A stretch of 64,000 nucleotides of DNA, from NCBI RefSeq assembly GCF_003352915.1, contig NZ_CP022314.1:646637-710636 (forward strand), written 5' to 3'. Source of the DNA: Arthrobacter sp. PM3. GTDB lineage: Bacteria; Actinomycetota; Actinomycetes; Actinomycetales; Micrococcaceae. The translations under genes were made by a program, and so were the position numbers. Positions 48,767 to 57,559 of this stretch are shown piece by piece; position 1 is the stretch's first letter, and each line of letters opens with the position of its first letter. Under the pieces are notes generated by a model, which was given only the letters and a program-made list of their open reading frames with translations, did not search any database and was not told the DNA's origin.

Positions 48767-50029
48767 ATGACGACAGACTCCACACTCCGCTTTGGAGCTC
48801 AGACGGATGAAGTGACGAGCCTCCTGAGGATCGTCAACCTGGTTCGCACGGGCGAGGCAACCACCCGCCCCGAAATCGGCAAGGTCACCGGACTGGGCAG
48901 GGGTGTTGTTAGTCAGCGAGTGGACCAGGCCATCCAGATGGGCTTCCTCGCCGACGGCGAGTTCGGGGCCTCGTCCGGGGGCCGCGCGCCCCGGACTTTG
49001 CGTTTCCGTGCGGAGCAGGGACGGATCGTAATCTGCGCCCTCGGCGCGGCTCACCTGAGGGTCGGCGTAGCAGCTCTCGACGGTGACATCCTGGAACACA
49101 CGCACCGCATCTGGGATATCGCGCAGGGTCCGGAGAAGACCATCGGCGCGGTCATGTCCCTGATTGACGAGATCCTGAAGAAAGACGCCGAAGTGCCCGT
49201 ATGGGGTGTGGTGGTGGGGCTTCCCGGCCCCGTGGACTTCGCCTCGGGGCAGCCCGTGGCGCCTCCGATCATGCCGGGGTGGAACGGTTACGATGTCCGA
49301 ACGCCGTTCGAGGAGCGCTTCAATGCGCCGGTATGGGTGGACAACGACTCCAACCTGCTTGCCCTCGGCGAACGCGCCCGGCGGCGCGACTCCCTGGCGG
49401 ACCTCATCTACTGCAAGATCGGCTCGGGAGTGGGAGCGGGCCTGCTGTCGAAGGGCAGGATTCACCGTGGCGCAAACGGGGCCGCCGGCGATATCGGCCA
49501 CGTCCGGGTTTCCGATTCCGATGCACAATGCCGCTGCGGCAAGATCGGCTGCCTGGAAGCAGTGGCCGGCGGCTGGGCCCTCGTCCGGGATGCCGAACAG
49601 GCAATCAAGGAAGGTGCCAGCAGCTCCCTGGCCCCGAGGGCGAAAAAGGGGGCCCTGAGCCTCGAGGACATCACCTTGGCGGCCCACGACGGGGACGCCC
49701 TGGCCATCGCCCTCGTCCAGAAGTCGGCACGGGTGGCAGGCGAGACCATCTCGGCCCTGGTAAACATGTTCAACCCCGGGGTCATTGTGATCGGCGGTGC
49801 TATCGCCTCCGCGGGTGAAGTGTTCCTGGCCGAAGTGCGCCAGCGCGTCTACGAGCTGTCACTGCCACTCGCCACCCGGGACCTCACCATCACCCTGTCC
49901 GTCAACGACGAGCGCGAACCGCTGCGCGGAGGTGCCGAACTGGCCCGCGAGCAGCTGTTCGACGTCACCTTCCCGCGCTGGTTCGCCGAAGGCCGCCCGT
50001 CCCCGGAACGAACCGCTGTGCCGGCATAA
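48767..50029 (+). CDS. ROK-family transcriptional regulator
   Basis: A 420-residue ROK repressor. The N-terminal winged helix ('SLLRIVNLVRTGEATTRPEIGKVTGLGRGVVSQRVDQAIQMGFL', about residues 15-65) is followed by a sugar-kinase-like domain: 'GVVVGLPGPVDFASGQP', 'VDNDSNLLALGE', 'YCKIGSGVGAGLL' and the zinc motif 'CRCGKIGCLEAVAGG'. 'VNMFNPGVIVIGGAIASAGEVF' is the C-terminal block. It would respond to a sugar or glycoside. It is between two parts of the C-glycoside module and is a good candidate for the ACATAAGT-type sites. Confidence 0.92.
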   Translation: MTTDSTLRFGAQTDEVTSLLRIVNLVRTGEATTRPEIGKVTGLGRGVVSQRVDQAIQMGFLADGEFGASSGGRAPRTLRFRAEQGRIVICALGAAHLRVGVAALDGDILEHTHRIWDIAQGPEKTIGAVMSLIDEILKKDAEVPVWGVVVGLPGPVDFASGQPVAPPIMPGWNGYDVRTPFEERFNAPVWVDNDSNLLALGERARRRDSLADLIYCKIGSGVGAGLLSKGRIHRGANGAAGDIGHVRVSDSDAQCRCGKIGCLEAVAGGWALVRDAEQAIKEGASSSLAPRAKKGALSLEDITLAAHDGDALAIALVQKSARVAGETISALVNMFNPGVIVIGGAIASAGEVFLAEVRQRVYELSLPLATRDLTITLSVNDEREPLRGGAELAREQLFDVTFPRWFAEGRPSPERTAVPA

Positions 50030-50061
50030 GTTTCCATCCGGTGACCTGAGGAAGATCCTGC

Positions 50062-50478
50062 TCAGGCCACGTCACGGGACGCGCTGGGCGCCGGCGCCCG
50101 GTCAGGATCCAGCCGGGCTTCCAGATGGAACGGCAGGACCAGGGGCGTGGCGGGACCGGCCTGCAGATAGGGCACCAGCAGCTGGAAATCGACAGCCACG
50201 GCGTGGGCGCTGCCGCGAAGTTCGTGCCTACCGGCCAGGACCAGCCTGTCCTGAACGAACCACCAGCCGGGCTCGGCCGCCAGTGAATCTGCCGGCACGC
50301 TGCGGGGCCCCAGCACTACCGTCAACTCCCCGGGCAGCACCGGGGCGCCGTCGACCTCAACCGCAAGGCCGGCGACGCTGGACAAGGGCATCGAACGGAT
50401 CCAGGGAAGACCCACCCGGAGCTCGAAGCCGGCGGGAGTGGCCGTTAGTGCATCTTCGCGCAAAGCCGTTTGCAACAT
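50062..50478 (-). CDS. C-glycoside deglycosidase beta-subunit-like protein (DUF6379 type), copy 1
   Basis: A 138-residue protein from ATG 50478 (AAAGGA 8 bases upstream; an ATG at 50487 is possible). 'ELRVGLPWIRSMPLSSVAGLAVEVDGAPV' matches the block seen in two other small proteins here ('LPWYRSLWLSAVDDVAATVNGVAI' and 'IPWYRALPGSCIAGAALTVDGVAA'). All three continue with '..WWF/LWFV.....L' and end with a beta-rich 'VDF/VIL/VDLxLxxPYL/LYM/PYI' stretch. Small beta-sandwich subunits of this kind pair with TIM-barrel alpha subunits in CarBC/DgpBC enzymes that cleave C-C bonds of 3-oxo-C-glycosides. It is divergent from an alpha-type gene. Confidence 0.7.
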   Translation of the reverse strand: MLQTALREDALTATPAGFELRVGLPWIRSMPLSSVAGLAVEVDGAPVLPGELTVVLGPRSVPADSLAAEPGWWFVQDRLVLAGRHELRGSAHAVAVDFQLLVPYLQAGPATPLVLPFHLEARLDPDRAPAPSASRDVA

Positions 50479-50500
50479 GACTTCCATCCTTTATCCTAAA

Positions 50501-50520
50501 AGTGACATAAGTTTGTCACT
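50501..50520. promoter_or_regulatory. Perfect palindrome in the divergent alpha/beta promoter
   Basis: AGTGACA (50501-50507), TAAGTT, TGTCACT (50514-50520): perfect 7-bp arms in the 68-base gap between the beta-type and alpha-type genes. It contains ACATAAGT (50505-50512). Thirteen of 14 bases (GACATAAGTTTGTC) match a site upstream of the ABC importer (63563-63576). Confidence 0.65.
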
Positions 50521-50546
50521 ACCAAGCATAAATGGGAAGGCATTCG

Positions 50547-51560
50547 ATGGCCCCTGACATTCCTGACACCTGGACTCTCTGCGCCAGCACCTTCAACTGG
50601 GCGCCGGAGATCATCTCGGCACGGCGAACGGCCCGGGACGTTGTCACCGGCATCACGGACTCCGTGGTGAAGACAATAGAGCTCGAGCCCGGGCTGCTGT
50701 GGCGGACCTTCCCTGCCCCGCAGGACGCCGAAGTGGACGGACTGCGGGATTCGCTGGCCGCACACGGCGGACGCGTCAGCATCGTTGGCGCCAGCCTGGA
50801 CGACTTCACATCACCAACCGCCCGCCGCTCGCTGCAGGAGCGCCTGGACTTCCTGGCCCCACAGCTCCAAGCAGCACGCCGGGTGGGAGCCAGCGGAGTC
50901 CGGCTGCCGATCGGACAGGCGGGCGCCGAACTGCTCGCCCTGGTGCAGCCGCTGCTGCACGAGCTGGACCTCGTCCTGTATGAAGAGATCCAGGGGCAAC
51001 AGAACCCACGGAACCCAGTCATAGCACCTGCCCTGGATGCGATAGCCGGGCTGGCCGATGACCATGTCCGGGTGCTCGTGGACATCAGCATGCTGATGCC
51101 CGACCTTCCCGTGACCTACCTTGAAGAGCTCCGGCGTGGAGGAGTGTCCCCGGAACTTCTGGTGCGGCTGGAGAAGGACTGGCGCGACCCCGCCACCCTC
51201 ACCGCCGTCACCGCGATGCTCCGCTCGGGCGAGGTTCCCCGCCGGGTCCACACGCTCTTCATGAACCTGCTCATCCGCTTCGGCCGCAGCGAGGCCGCGG
51301 ACCTGCAAGGCATTCTCCCCCTGGTGGGCGCCATCCACCTGAAGTTCTGGGACCTGGAGGACGACGGCGGGCGGGTTTCGCAGCCGCTGCGGGATCTTGG
51401 CGGGCTGCTGGGCAGGAACGGCTTCACCGGTACGCTGACCAGCGAGTGGGGCGGCCACGAGTGGCTGCTGGATGATCCTACGGAGATGACGCGGCGGCAC
51501 CTGGCACTGGCGGAGGAGGCGCTGGCAGAGCCAGCGCCTCCCGGACCTACTTCGTGCTGA
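50547..51560 (+). CDS. TIM-barrel C-glycoside deglycosidase alpha-subunit-like protein, copy 1
   Basis: A 337-residue protein of the sugar phosphate isomerase/epimerase (AP-endonuclease-2-like) TIM-barrel fold. Start ATG 50547 follows GGGAAGG. The metal set is recognisable: Glu146/147 ('VLYEEIQGQ'), Asp179 ('[10 protein letters not shown]'), His264 ('[15 protein letters not shown]') and Glu300 ('[10 protein letters not shown]'). The 'H-x-K-F' and 'SEW.GH' blocks are shared with the alpha-type proteins at 54948 and 56009. It is divergent from a beta-type subunit gene, with which it probably forms the active complex. Its 3' end overlaps the convergent gene by 14 bases. Confidence 0.72.
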   Translation: MAPDIPDTWTLCASTFNWAPEIISARRTARDVVTGITDSVVKTIELEPGLLWRTFPAPQDAEVDGLRDSLAAHGGRVSIVGASLDDFTSPTARRSLQERLDFLAPQLQAARRVGASGVRLPIGQAGAELLALVQPLLHELDLVLYEEIQGQQNPRNPVIAPALDAIAGLADDHVRVLVDISMLMPDLPVTYLEELRRGGVSPELLVRLEKDWRDPATLTAVTAMLRSGEVPRRVHTLFMNLLIRFGRSEAADLQGILPLVGAIHLKFWDLEDDGGRVSQPLRDLGGLLGRNGFTGTLTSEWGGHEWLLDDPTEMTRRHLALAEEALAEPAPPGPTSC

Positions 51561-52551
51561 ACGCGGCATCGAAGGCCGCTGCGGAGGGCTCGTAACTGGA
51601 AAGCCGGCGCACAAACGCCAGCGCCTCCGGGGCGCCGTCCAGCCGGTCCATGCCGGCGTCCTCCCACTCCACGGAGAGCGGGCCGCGGTAGTCGATGGCA
51701 TTGAGCATCCGGAACGCATCCTCCCATGGCACGTCGCCGTGGCCGGTGGAAATAAAGTCCCAGCCGCGGCGCGGGTCGGCCCAGGGCAAGTGGGATGAAA
51801 GGCGGCCGTTGCGCCCGTTCACCAGCCGCTTCTTCGTGTCCTTGCAGTGCACATGGTAGATGCGGTCCTTGAAGTCCCACAGGAAGCCCACCGGGTCGAT
51901 GTCCTGCCACACCATATGGCTCGGGTCCCAGTTCAGGCCAAAGGCCTCCCGGTGGCCAATCGCCTCCAGGGTGCGCTGCGTTGTCCAGTAGTCGTAGGCG
52001 ATCTCGGACGGGTGCACTTCATGGGCGAACCGCACTCCACACTCGTCGAAGACGTCCAGGATGGGGTTCCACCGGTCGGCAAAATCCCGGTAGCCGGCGT
52101 CGACCATCTTTTCGGAGGCGGGCGGAAACATTGCCACGTACTTCCAGATGGATGATCCCGTGAATCCGGTCACCGTCTTCACGCCGAGTTTGGCGGCGAG
52201 CCGCGCGGTGTTCTTCAGCTCCTCGGCGGCACGGCGGCGGACGCCTTCAGGATCGCCGTCGCCCCACACGACGTCCGGCAGGATACCGCGGTGCCGTTCG
52301 TCGATCGGGTCGTCGCAGACGGCCTGGCCCTTGAGGTGGTTGGAAATGGTCCAGACCTTGAGGCCGTGGCGTTCAAGGATCTCCAGCTTGCCCTGCACAT
52401 AGGCTTCGTCATCCCAGCGCCAGGGATCCAGGTGGTCACCCCAGCAGGCGATCTCAAGGCCGTCATAGCCCCACTCGCCGGCGAGCCGGGCCACCTCCTC
52501 GAACGGCAGGTCGGCCCACTGGCCGGTAAACAAGGTAATTGGTCGTGCCAC
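51547..52551 (-). CDS. Sugar phosphate isomerase/epimerase family protein
   Basis: A 334-residue TIM-barrel protein of the xylose isomerase-like family. Metal ligands: Glu178 ('[15 protein letters not shown]'), Asp209 ('[12 protein letters not shown]'), His235 ('[11 protein letters not shown]') and a Glu near 302 ('[13 protein letters not shown]'). It starts with GTG 52551. This type commonly sits beside Gfo/Idh/MocA dehydrogenases, as here (11 bases downstream of one), and often acts on 3-keto sugars or inositol-like intermediates. It is the last gene of the long minus-strand run. Confidence 0.88.
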   Translation of the reverse strand: MARPITLFTGQWADLPFEEVARLAGEWGYDGLEIACWGDHLDPWRWDDEAYVQGKLEILERHGLKVWTISNHLKGQAVCDDPIDERHRGILPDVVWGDGDPEGVRRRAAEELKNTARLAAKLGVKTVTGFTGSSIWKYVAMFPPASEKMVDAGYRDFADRWNPILDVFDECGVRFAHEVHPSEIAYDYWTTQRTLEAIGHREAFGLNWDPSHMVWQDIDPVGFLWDFKDRIYHVHCKDTKKRLVNGRNGRLSSHLPWADPRRGWDFISTGHGDVPWEDAFRMLNAIDYRGPLSVEWEDAGMDRLDGAPEALAFVRRLSSYEPSAAAFDAAFSTK

Positions 52552-52562
52552 GTGTTGCCCTC

Positions 52563-53765
52563 TCAGCCGGCCAGCACGGGAACGCCGGCTGCGACGCCCG
52601 TCCAGGCGGAATCGTTGTTGGAACTGCGCTCGACCGCGTCAAGCACCCGCTGCACCCTCAGCCCGTCAGCGAACGACGGGTGCGGGTCGGTGCCGCCGAC
52701 GATGCCCTCCACCAGATCCTTGACCTGGTGGGAGAAGCCGTGTTCGTAGCCCAGCATGTGGCCTGCGGGCCACCACGCCGCAACGTATGGATGCTCTGCT
52801 TCCGTGACCAGGATCTTCCGGAAGCCCTGGCGGTCCGCCGGCGCCGTGCGGTCGTAGAACTGGACGCTGTTGAGGTCTTCAAGGTCGAAGGCCAGGGCGC
52901 CCCGATCCCCCGAGACTTCGATCGCCAGGGCGTTCTTCCGGCCGGTGGCAAACCGCGAGGCCTCAAAGGATGCCAGCGCCCCGGTTTCGAAGCGGCCGGT
53001 GAAGATGGCGATGTCGTCGACGGTCACCTGGCCGTAACCGGCCCCGGCACCGCCGGACAGCCCAGCGCCGGAAAGCCCGGAGCCTGCGTCCGGGAGAGGC
53101 CGCTCCTTCACGATGGTGTCCATGACGCCGGACACCTTCTCCAGGTTCAGGCCGGTGACGAACTGGGCCAGGTCGATGGCGTGGGCGCCGATGTCGCCCA
53201 GGGCCCCGGACCCGGCGTGTTCCTTCTGCAGCCGCCAGGCCAGTGGCATTTCCGGGTCCACCAGCCAGTCCTGCCGGTAGGAGGCGCGCACATGGTTGAT
53301 CGTCCCCACGGCACCTTCGGAGATGAGGTTGCGCAGGAACGTGACGGCCGGAACCCGGCGGTAGGTGAAGCCCACCATCGCCCGGATGCCCCTGGCAGCC
53401 GCGCGCTCGGCCGCTTCGGCCATCGCTTCGGCCTCCGCCACCGTGTTGGCCAGCGGTTTCTCGCACAAGACGTGTTTCCCCGCTTCCAGGGCGGCGATCG
53501 CGATTTCGGCGTGGGAATCGCCGGGCGTGACGATGTCGACGACGTCGATATCGTCACGGGCGATCACTTCCCGCCAGTCTGTGGCTGACTCGGCCCAGCC
53601 CCACTTTTTGGCGGCGGCAGCCACCGCTTCGGAATTCCGGCCCACAACGACTGCCATCTCCGGCTCGGCCGGCAGGTCGAAAACCCGCGGCGCTGTCCGC
53701 CAGCCCTGGGAGTGGGCAGCACCCATGAAGCCATAGCCGATCATGGCCACGCGCAGCCTGGTCAT
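52563..53765 (-). CDS. Gfo/Idh/MocA-family oxidoreductase, copy 2
   Basis: A 400-residue NAD(P)-dependent sugar dehydrogenase. '[25 protein letters not shown]' is the dinucleotide site, '[29 protein letters not shown]' contains the catalytic Lys, and '[16 protein letters not shown]' the His/Asp region. A Gly-rich insertion ('[18 protein letters not shown]', about 280-300) is unusual. The ATG overlaps the stop of the beta-type gene (ATGA). DgpA of gut C-glycoside degraders belongs to this family, so it could oxidise C3 of the sugar or recycle the released 3-keto sugar. Confidence 0.9.
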   Translation of the reverse strand: MTRLRVAMIGYGFMGAAHSQGWRTAPRVFDLPAEPEMAVVVGRNSEAVAAAAKKWGWAESATDWREVIARDDIDVVDIVTPGDSHAEIAIAALEAGKHVLCEKPLANTVAEAEAMAEAAERAAARGIRAMVGFTYRRVPAVTFLRNLISEGAVGTINHVRASYRQDWLVDPEMPLAWRLQKEHAGSGALGDIGAHAIDLAQFVTGLNLEKVSGVMDTIVKERPLPDAGSGLSGAGLSGGAGAGYGQVTVDDIAIFTGRFETGALASFEASRFATGRKNALAIEVSGDRGALAFDLEDLNSVQFYDRTAPADRQGFRKILVTEAEHPYVAAWWPAGHMLGYEHGFSHQVKDLVEGIVGGTDPHPSFADGLRVQRVLDAVERSSNNDSAWTGVAAGVPVLAG

Positions 53766-54160
53766 GCGAGCACCACCGTGCGCTCGACCGCCACCCGGTT
53801 GCCCACGTAGCGCATGGGAGCGATCTGCATGTAGAGCAGGCGGAGGGTGAGGATGACTTCGACGTCGATCTCCTCGCCGGCGTCGGGGACGCGGTCCAGC
53901 GGAATGATCACCGTGGGCTTGTCCGCGACAAACCACAGGGTGTCCCACTGCTCCGGAAGCTCGGCGATTGAATAGGACTTCCCCTGCAGCTCGAAGCGGA
54001 GGGACGCCTTGGGTATCGCGACGCCATTGACTGTCGCCGCGACGTCGTCAACAGCGGACAGCCAGAGGCTGCGATACCAGGGCAGCTGCACCGACACGGC
54101 AATGCCTTCGGGGTGCCTGCGGACGTCGGTGTCCTGGAACAGGGAATTGTGAGTTGCCAT
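53762..54160 (-). CDS. C-glycoside deglycosidase beta-subunit-like protein (DUF6379 type), copy 2
   Basis: A 132-residue protein with the shared block 'VSVQLPWYRSLWLSAVDDVAATVNGVAIPKASLRFELQ', then 'LPEQWDTLWFVADKPTVIIPLDR' and the terminal beta stretch 'VEVILTLRLLYMQIAPMRYVGNRVAVERTVVL'. Size and order of conserved blocks match the proteins at 50062 and 57109. Ribosome site AAGGAAAGCC. It is separated from the nearest alpha-type gene (54948) by a SnoaL-like gene, all in one transcript, and its stop overlaps the next dehydrogenase start. Confidence 0.72.
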   Translation of the reverse strand: MATHNSLFQDTDVRRHPEGIAVSVQLPWYRSLWLSAVDDVAATVNGVAIPKASLRFELQGKSYSIAELPEQWDTLWFVADKPTVIIPLDRVPDAGEEIDVEVILTLRLLYMQIAPMRYVGNRVAVERTVVLA

Positions 54161-54168
54161 GGCTTTCC

Positions 54169-54939
54169 TTACTTGAATGTATCGACGAAGGTGTCGTGGG
54201 GTGCGGGGGGCAGGGGGTCCAGTGTCTGCCGCGTGGACGGGCTGTAGGGGTGGTACTCCTGTGGCACCGGCTCATCGGCCGGCGGCATGAAGACAGGCTT
54301 GCCGTCGTCGCCGAAGTACATGAGGTCCAGCGCGAAGGCATGCTGGTTCTTTTCCGCGAAGCTGATCCAGTTTTCCTCGAACGGCGCACGCAGGAGCTCG
54401 TAGCAGCGGAACTTCCAGATCTTCCATTCCCCGTCCTGGCGCAGGAAGTCCACGGCGTACTTGCACCAGACCCAGTGGGCCCAGACTTTCTTGCCCTGCA
54501 CTTCGCCCGGCGAGTACATGTAATCCGGGCTTTCCTTGGCCACCTCCGGATCCGTGAGGCCCGACTCGTTGCCGGTCACGATCCACACGCCCTTGGCCGT
54601 TTTACCGTCCGCTGCCACCTCGATCACGGGGGTGGTGGTGTAGTGGAGGATTAACTTTCCCACGGGATTCGGCCGGCCCTGGTGGTAACGGATGACGCTG
54701 TCGTAGTCGGTGTACTGTCCCGCGTTGGTGTACCTTGCGCGGATTCCGGGAGTTCCGGGTTTGACCCAGAGCGGGATGATTTGCTCGTCCTGGAAGGCGT
54801 TGTGCAGGAACATGTACCGGTTGAAGAGGTTCTCGATGTCTCCCCGGTCGTTGGCGCGGCGTGCCAGCTTCAACGCTTCCCCGAGTTCCGCCCGGAGGCG
54901 CTCCACCTCCGCAGTGAGGTCGGTATCGACAGTTGACAT
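54169..54939 (-). CDS. SnoaL/NTF2-like protein with N-terminal coiled coil
   Basis: A 256-residue protein. Residues 1-30 are a charged, heptad-like helix ('TAEVERLRAELGEALKLARR'). 'DIENLFNRYMFLHNAFQDEQIIPLW' begins the NTF2-like cone fold, continuing with 'VIEVAADGKTAKGVWIVTGNES' and 'WAHWVWCKYAVDFLRQDGEWKIWKFRCYELLRAPFEENW'. Related SnoaL-like proteins in actinobacteria act as dehydratases, hydrolases or isomerases of aromatic polyketides, or have no known role. A TAGGAGGG ribosome site precedes ATG 54939. Being inside the alpha/beta operon, it may handle the glycoside or aglycone. Confidence 0.75.
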   Translation of the reverse strand: MSTVDTDLTAEVERLRAELGEALKLARRANDRGDIENLFNRYMFLHNAFQDEQIIPLWVKPGTPGIRARYTNAGQYTDYDSVIRYHQGRPNPVGKLILHYTTTPVIEVAADGKTAKGVWIVTGNESGLTDPEVAKESPDYMYSPGEVQGKKVWAHWVWCKYAVDFLRQDGEWKIWKFRCYELLRAPFEENWISFAEKNQHAFALDLMYFGDDGKPVFMPPADEPVPQEYHPYSPSTRQTLDPLPPAPHDTFVDTFK

Positions 54940-54947
54940 GGACCCTC

Positions 54948-55988
54948 CTAGCCCGGTACCACTGCGTCGGTGGCACGGGCGTCTTCGATGGCGCGGCGCA
55001 TCAAGGTGTGCTGCTTCTTGACGAGATCGACCGGGTCGGATTCGCCCAGGTCGGCGAATGCGTGCCCCTCCCACTCGCTGGAGAGGTACCCCCGGTAGCC
55101 GCCTTCGACGAACTGCCGGACAATGCGCGGGATGTCCATGGCGGGCTCGTTGCCGTTCTCGTCAATGTCGTAGAACTTGGCGTGGACGTGGAAGATCTGC
55201 GGCATGATGTCCAGCCATTCCTCCGGCGGGACCAGGCCGTGCATGTTGAAGGCCAGCCGGGTGAAGGGGCCCAGGCGGGCGGGATCGAAGTTGTTGGCAT
55301 TCAGGTAGTCCTCGAACTCCTGGTTGCGCTCGTGCATGGGCAACGGTTTGCGCCAGATGTCCTGCATGACGGCGAAATGCTCCTCAGGCAGCCCCATTTG
55401 CGTCAGCGTGCGGAAGAGGGTCGGCGAGAGGCTGTGCATGGTGGAGCTGAAGTCTGCGGTGAAACCGAGCCGGTCGCTTCCCAGTTCCTCGTACATTTCG
55501 CGGATCTGCAGGATCTTCGGATCGTTGGGGCCCTGCGGCGCGTGGATTTCGTAGCCGAGCTTCTGGTCGTACTGCTCGGCCAGGGGCAGCAGCCGGCGGA
55601 GCAGTTCCTTGCCGGCGGAGCGGATCACCACGCGGTGGAACCCGAGCTTGTTGGCCGTGCGCAGCTGTGCGGCGAAGAAATCGTACTCCTCGTCCGGGGT
55701 CATGTCGCGGTCCTTGCGGCGTCCCATGTCCAGGTTGGTGCCGACGGCACTGGGGGTCAGCCCGTAGCGGTCCATGCTGTCGCGCCAGAGCTTCACGAAG
55801 TCGTCGTCGACGTCCGGGTAGGTGCGGAGCATCTGCGCGATGTTGAACTCCACGCCGGGTCCGAGGCCCTCATCGGCAACAGCCTTGATCAGGGTCTCCG
55901 GCGTGTAGAGGCCGGCGGCGAACTCGGAGGTAAGCGAATAGAGGGTAATGCCGAGCTCGATGCCCGAGCCTGCGATGCCTTCTGACAT
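54948..55988 (-). CDS. TIM-barrel C-glycoside deglycosidase alpha-subunit-like protein, copy 2
   Basis: A 346-residue TIM-barrel protein closely related to its neighbour at 56009: both begin with 'I/VTLYS.T..F' and share 'D.D.VD..FV..WRD...Y.L.P....' in the first third. Metal ligands: Glu147 ('LGYEIHAPQG'), Asp179 ('LGFTADFSSTMH'), His269 ('IFHVHAKFYDIDENG') and Glu305 ('LSSEWEGHAFADLG'). 'MHGLVPPEEWLDIMPQ' precedes the His motif. Start ATG 55988. It probably pairs with the beta-type protein at 53762 or 57109. Confidence 0.75.
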   Translation of the reverse strand: MSEGIAGSGIELGITLYSLTSEFAAGLYTPETLIKAVADEGLGPGVEFNIAQMLRTYPDVDDDFVKLWRDSMDRYGLTPSAVGTNLDMGRRKDRDMTPDEEYDFFAAQLRTANKLGFHRVVIRSAGKELLRRLLPLAEQYDQKLGYEIHAPQGPNDPKILQIREMYEELGSDRLGFTADFSSTMHSLSPTLFRTLTQMGLPEEHFAVMQDIWRKPLPMHERNQEFEDYLNANNFDPARLGPFTRLAFNMHGLVPPEEWLDIMPQIFHVHAKFYDIDENGNEPAMDIPRIVRQFVEGGYRGYLSSEWEGHAFADLGESDPVDLVKKQHTLMRRAIEDARATDAVVPG

Positions 55989-56008
55989 GTCTTTTGGTCC
56001 CTTCAGTG

Positions 56009-57112
56009 TCAGCCGCGGACGGGCTGGGCGAGGTGGCTGTTGAGAATGCGGCGCGCCTGAGAGGCGTCCGTGATGATGGCCGAACCGGCGTTGGCCGCGG
56101 CGGAACGCTGGATGACCTGCTCGCCGCGGATGATCTCGAACGGGTCCTGCCAGTTGTTCCAGTGCCACCCTTCGTATTCGCTGGAGATGGCCCCGGAGTA
56201 GCCGTTCTCGACGAGCTGGCGGACGAGGTCGCGCACCGGCACCGAGGGCTCTTCGCCGTTCTCGTCGATACCGAAGAACTTGCCGTGCACGTGGCGGACC
56301 CACGGCATGATTTCCAGCCAGGTGTCCAGCGGTGCAGGGCCGAACAGCCCGGTCCCGTTGATGGCGAAGTCAATGCCGAGGTCGGGCCTGCCGTTGCGGG
56401 CGGCCAGGCCGATGAAGGCTCCGAAGCGCTCACCATGGGCCTTTTGGGTGTTGGGCGGCCCTTCGGCGTAGAACCCGTTCCACAGGTCAACCACCTGGCG
56501 GAGCAGATCCTCGGAGGCACCACGGCGGCGGTAGGCCTCCAGCAAGGAAGGAGCAAAGCCCGTAACGGTGGCACCCCAGTCGGCGGTGAAGCCCAGCAGC
56601 GGAGAATCGAGTTTCTCGTAGCGGTCCCGCAGGGCCAGGACACGCTCGTGCGCGCCGTGCTGGTCCGCGTGGACCTCCAGTGCCAGGGTGACCCCGTACT
56701 GCTCGGCGACGGGCAGCAGGCTCTCCATCGCGTCGGGAGTCAGCGAGATCTGCACGCGGGCGACCGGGAAGCCGAGCCGGGCGGCCACTTCGATCTGTTT
56801 GCGCATATATTCGACCAACTCGTCATGGTTCATGAGCCGGTCGCGGCGGATGCCGGTGTCAACGTTGACGGCGAGGGAGGTGGGAACCAGGTCCACTTCT
56901 GCCACCAGGTCACGGAACTGCCCGACGAAGGTGTCATCGACACGGTCCGGGAAGCCGCGGAGGCTGGAGAATCCGATGATTTCAAGCCCCGGGCCGAAGC
57001 CTTCGGCGGCCACCTTGCGGATCAGGCCATCGAGGTCGAACTGCCGGGCGTGGAATGCCCGGGTAAAGCTGTAGAGGGTAACGCCCTGGATGGGCGTGCC
57101 GAGGCTGGTCAT
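56009..57112 (-). CDS. TIM-barrel C-glycoside deglycosidase alpha-subunit-like protein, copy 3
   Basis: A 367-residue TIM-barrel protein. Ligand set: Glu146 ('LALEVHADQHG'), Asp178 ('LGFTADWGATVTG'), His276 ('VRHVHGKFFGIDENGEEP') and Glu312 ('ISSEYEGWHW'). It overlaps the beta-type gene at 57109 by four bases (ATGA), the coupling expected for two subunits of one complex, as in CarBC and DgpBC. Its partner lies directly upstream in the transcript, so this pair is the strongest candidate for an intact alpha/beta C-glycoside cleaving enzyme. Confidence 0.8.
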   Translation of the reverse strand: MTSLGTPIQGVTLYSFTRAFHARQFDLDGLIRKVAAEGFGPGLEIIGFSSLRGFPDRVDDTFVGQFRDLVAEVDLVPTSLAVNVDTGIRRDRLMNHDELVEYMRKQIEVAARLGFPVARVQISLTPDAMESLLPVAEQYGVTLALEVHADQHGAHERVLALRDRYEKLDSPLLGFTADWGATVTGFAPSLLEAYRRRGASEDLLRQVVDLWNGFYAEGPPNTQKAHGERFGAFIGLAARNGRPDLGIDFAINGTGLFGPAPLDTWLEIMPWVRHVHGKFFGIDENGEEPSVPVRDLVRQLVENGYSGAISSEYEGWHWNNWQDPFEIIRGEQVIQRSAAANAGSAIITDASQARRILNSHLAQPVRG

Positions 57113-57504
57113 CGCTGTGCCGCCTTCATGGTCTTGGTGTCGTGCTCGTCGATGTGCAGCACGCCGTGGTCGGTGATGATGTACGGGATGTAGAGCTTCA
57201 GGTCCACCCGGACCTCGTGCTCAGCCTGGGTGTCCGCGATTGGAAGGTCGCCGGACAGGACGGCCGAGTCCAGCGGGAACCACCATTCCCCGGTTTCATC
57301 CACGAGCTCTTCGAAACTGAACGTGCGGTTGTTCATGGTCCAGCGCAGGGAGCTCGCCGGGGCGGCGACGCCGTCAACCGTCAGTGCCGCCCCGGCGATG
57401 CACGAACCCGGCAGCGCGCGGTACCACGGGATGCGGACCTCAACGGCCGCCCGGCCGTCCTGGGTGGTAAGTGTTCCCTGCTCGATAATGCGGTCGGCGA
57501 TCAT
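57109..57504 (-). CDS. C-glycoside deglycosidase beta-subunit-like protein (DUF6379 type), copy 3
   Basis: A 131-residue protein from ATG 57504, preceded by a perfect ribosome site (AAGGAGGTCTCG). 'AVEVRIPWYRALPGSCIAGAALTVDGVAAPASSLRW' is the shared block. 'ELVDETGEWWFPLDSAVLSGDLP' and 'VRVDLKLYIPYIITDHGVLHIDEHDTKTM' follow. It sits between the GMC oxidase and its alpha-type partner, reproducing the order oxidase-beta-alpha that defines CarA-type C-glycoside loci. Confidence 0.78.
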   Translation of the reverse strand: MIADRIIEQGTLTTQDGRAAVEVRIPWYRALPGSCIAGAALTVDGVAAPASSLRWTMNNRTFSFEELVDETGEWWFPLDSAVLSGDLPIADTQAEHEVRVDLKLYIPYIITDHGVLHIDEHDTKTMKAAQR

Positions 57505-57559
57505 CGAGACCTCCTTGTCTTTGCCTGTCGCGGAAGTGCGGCCAGTGGCCACTTCTTCA

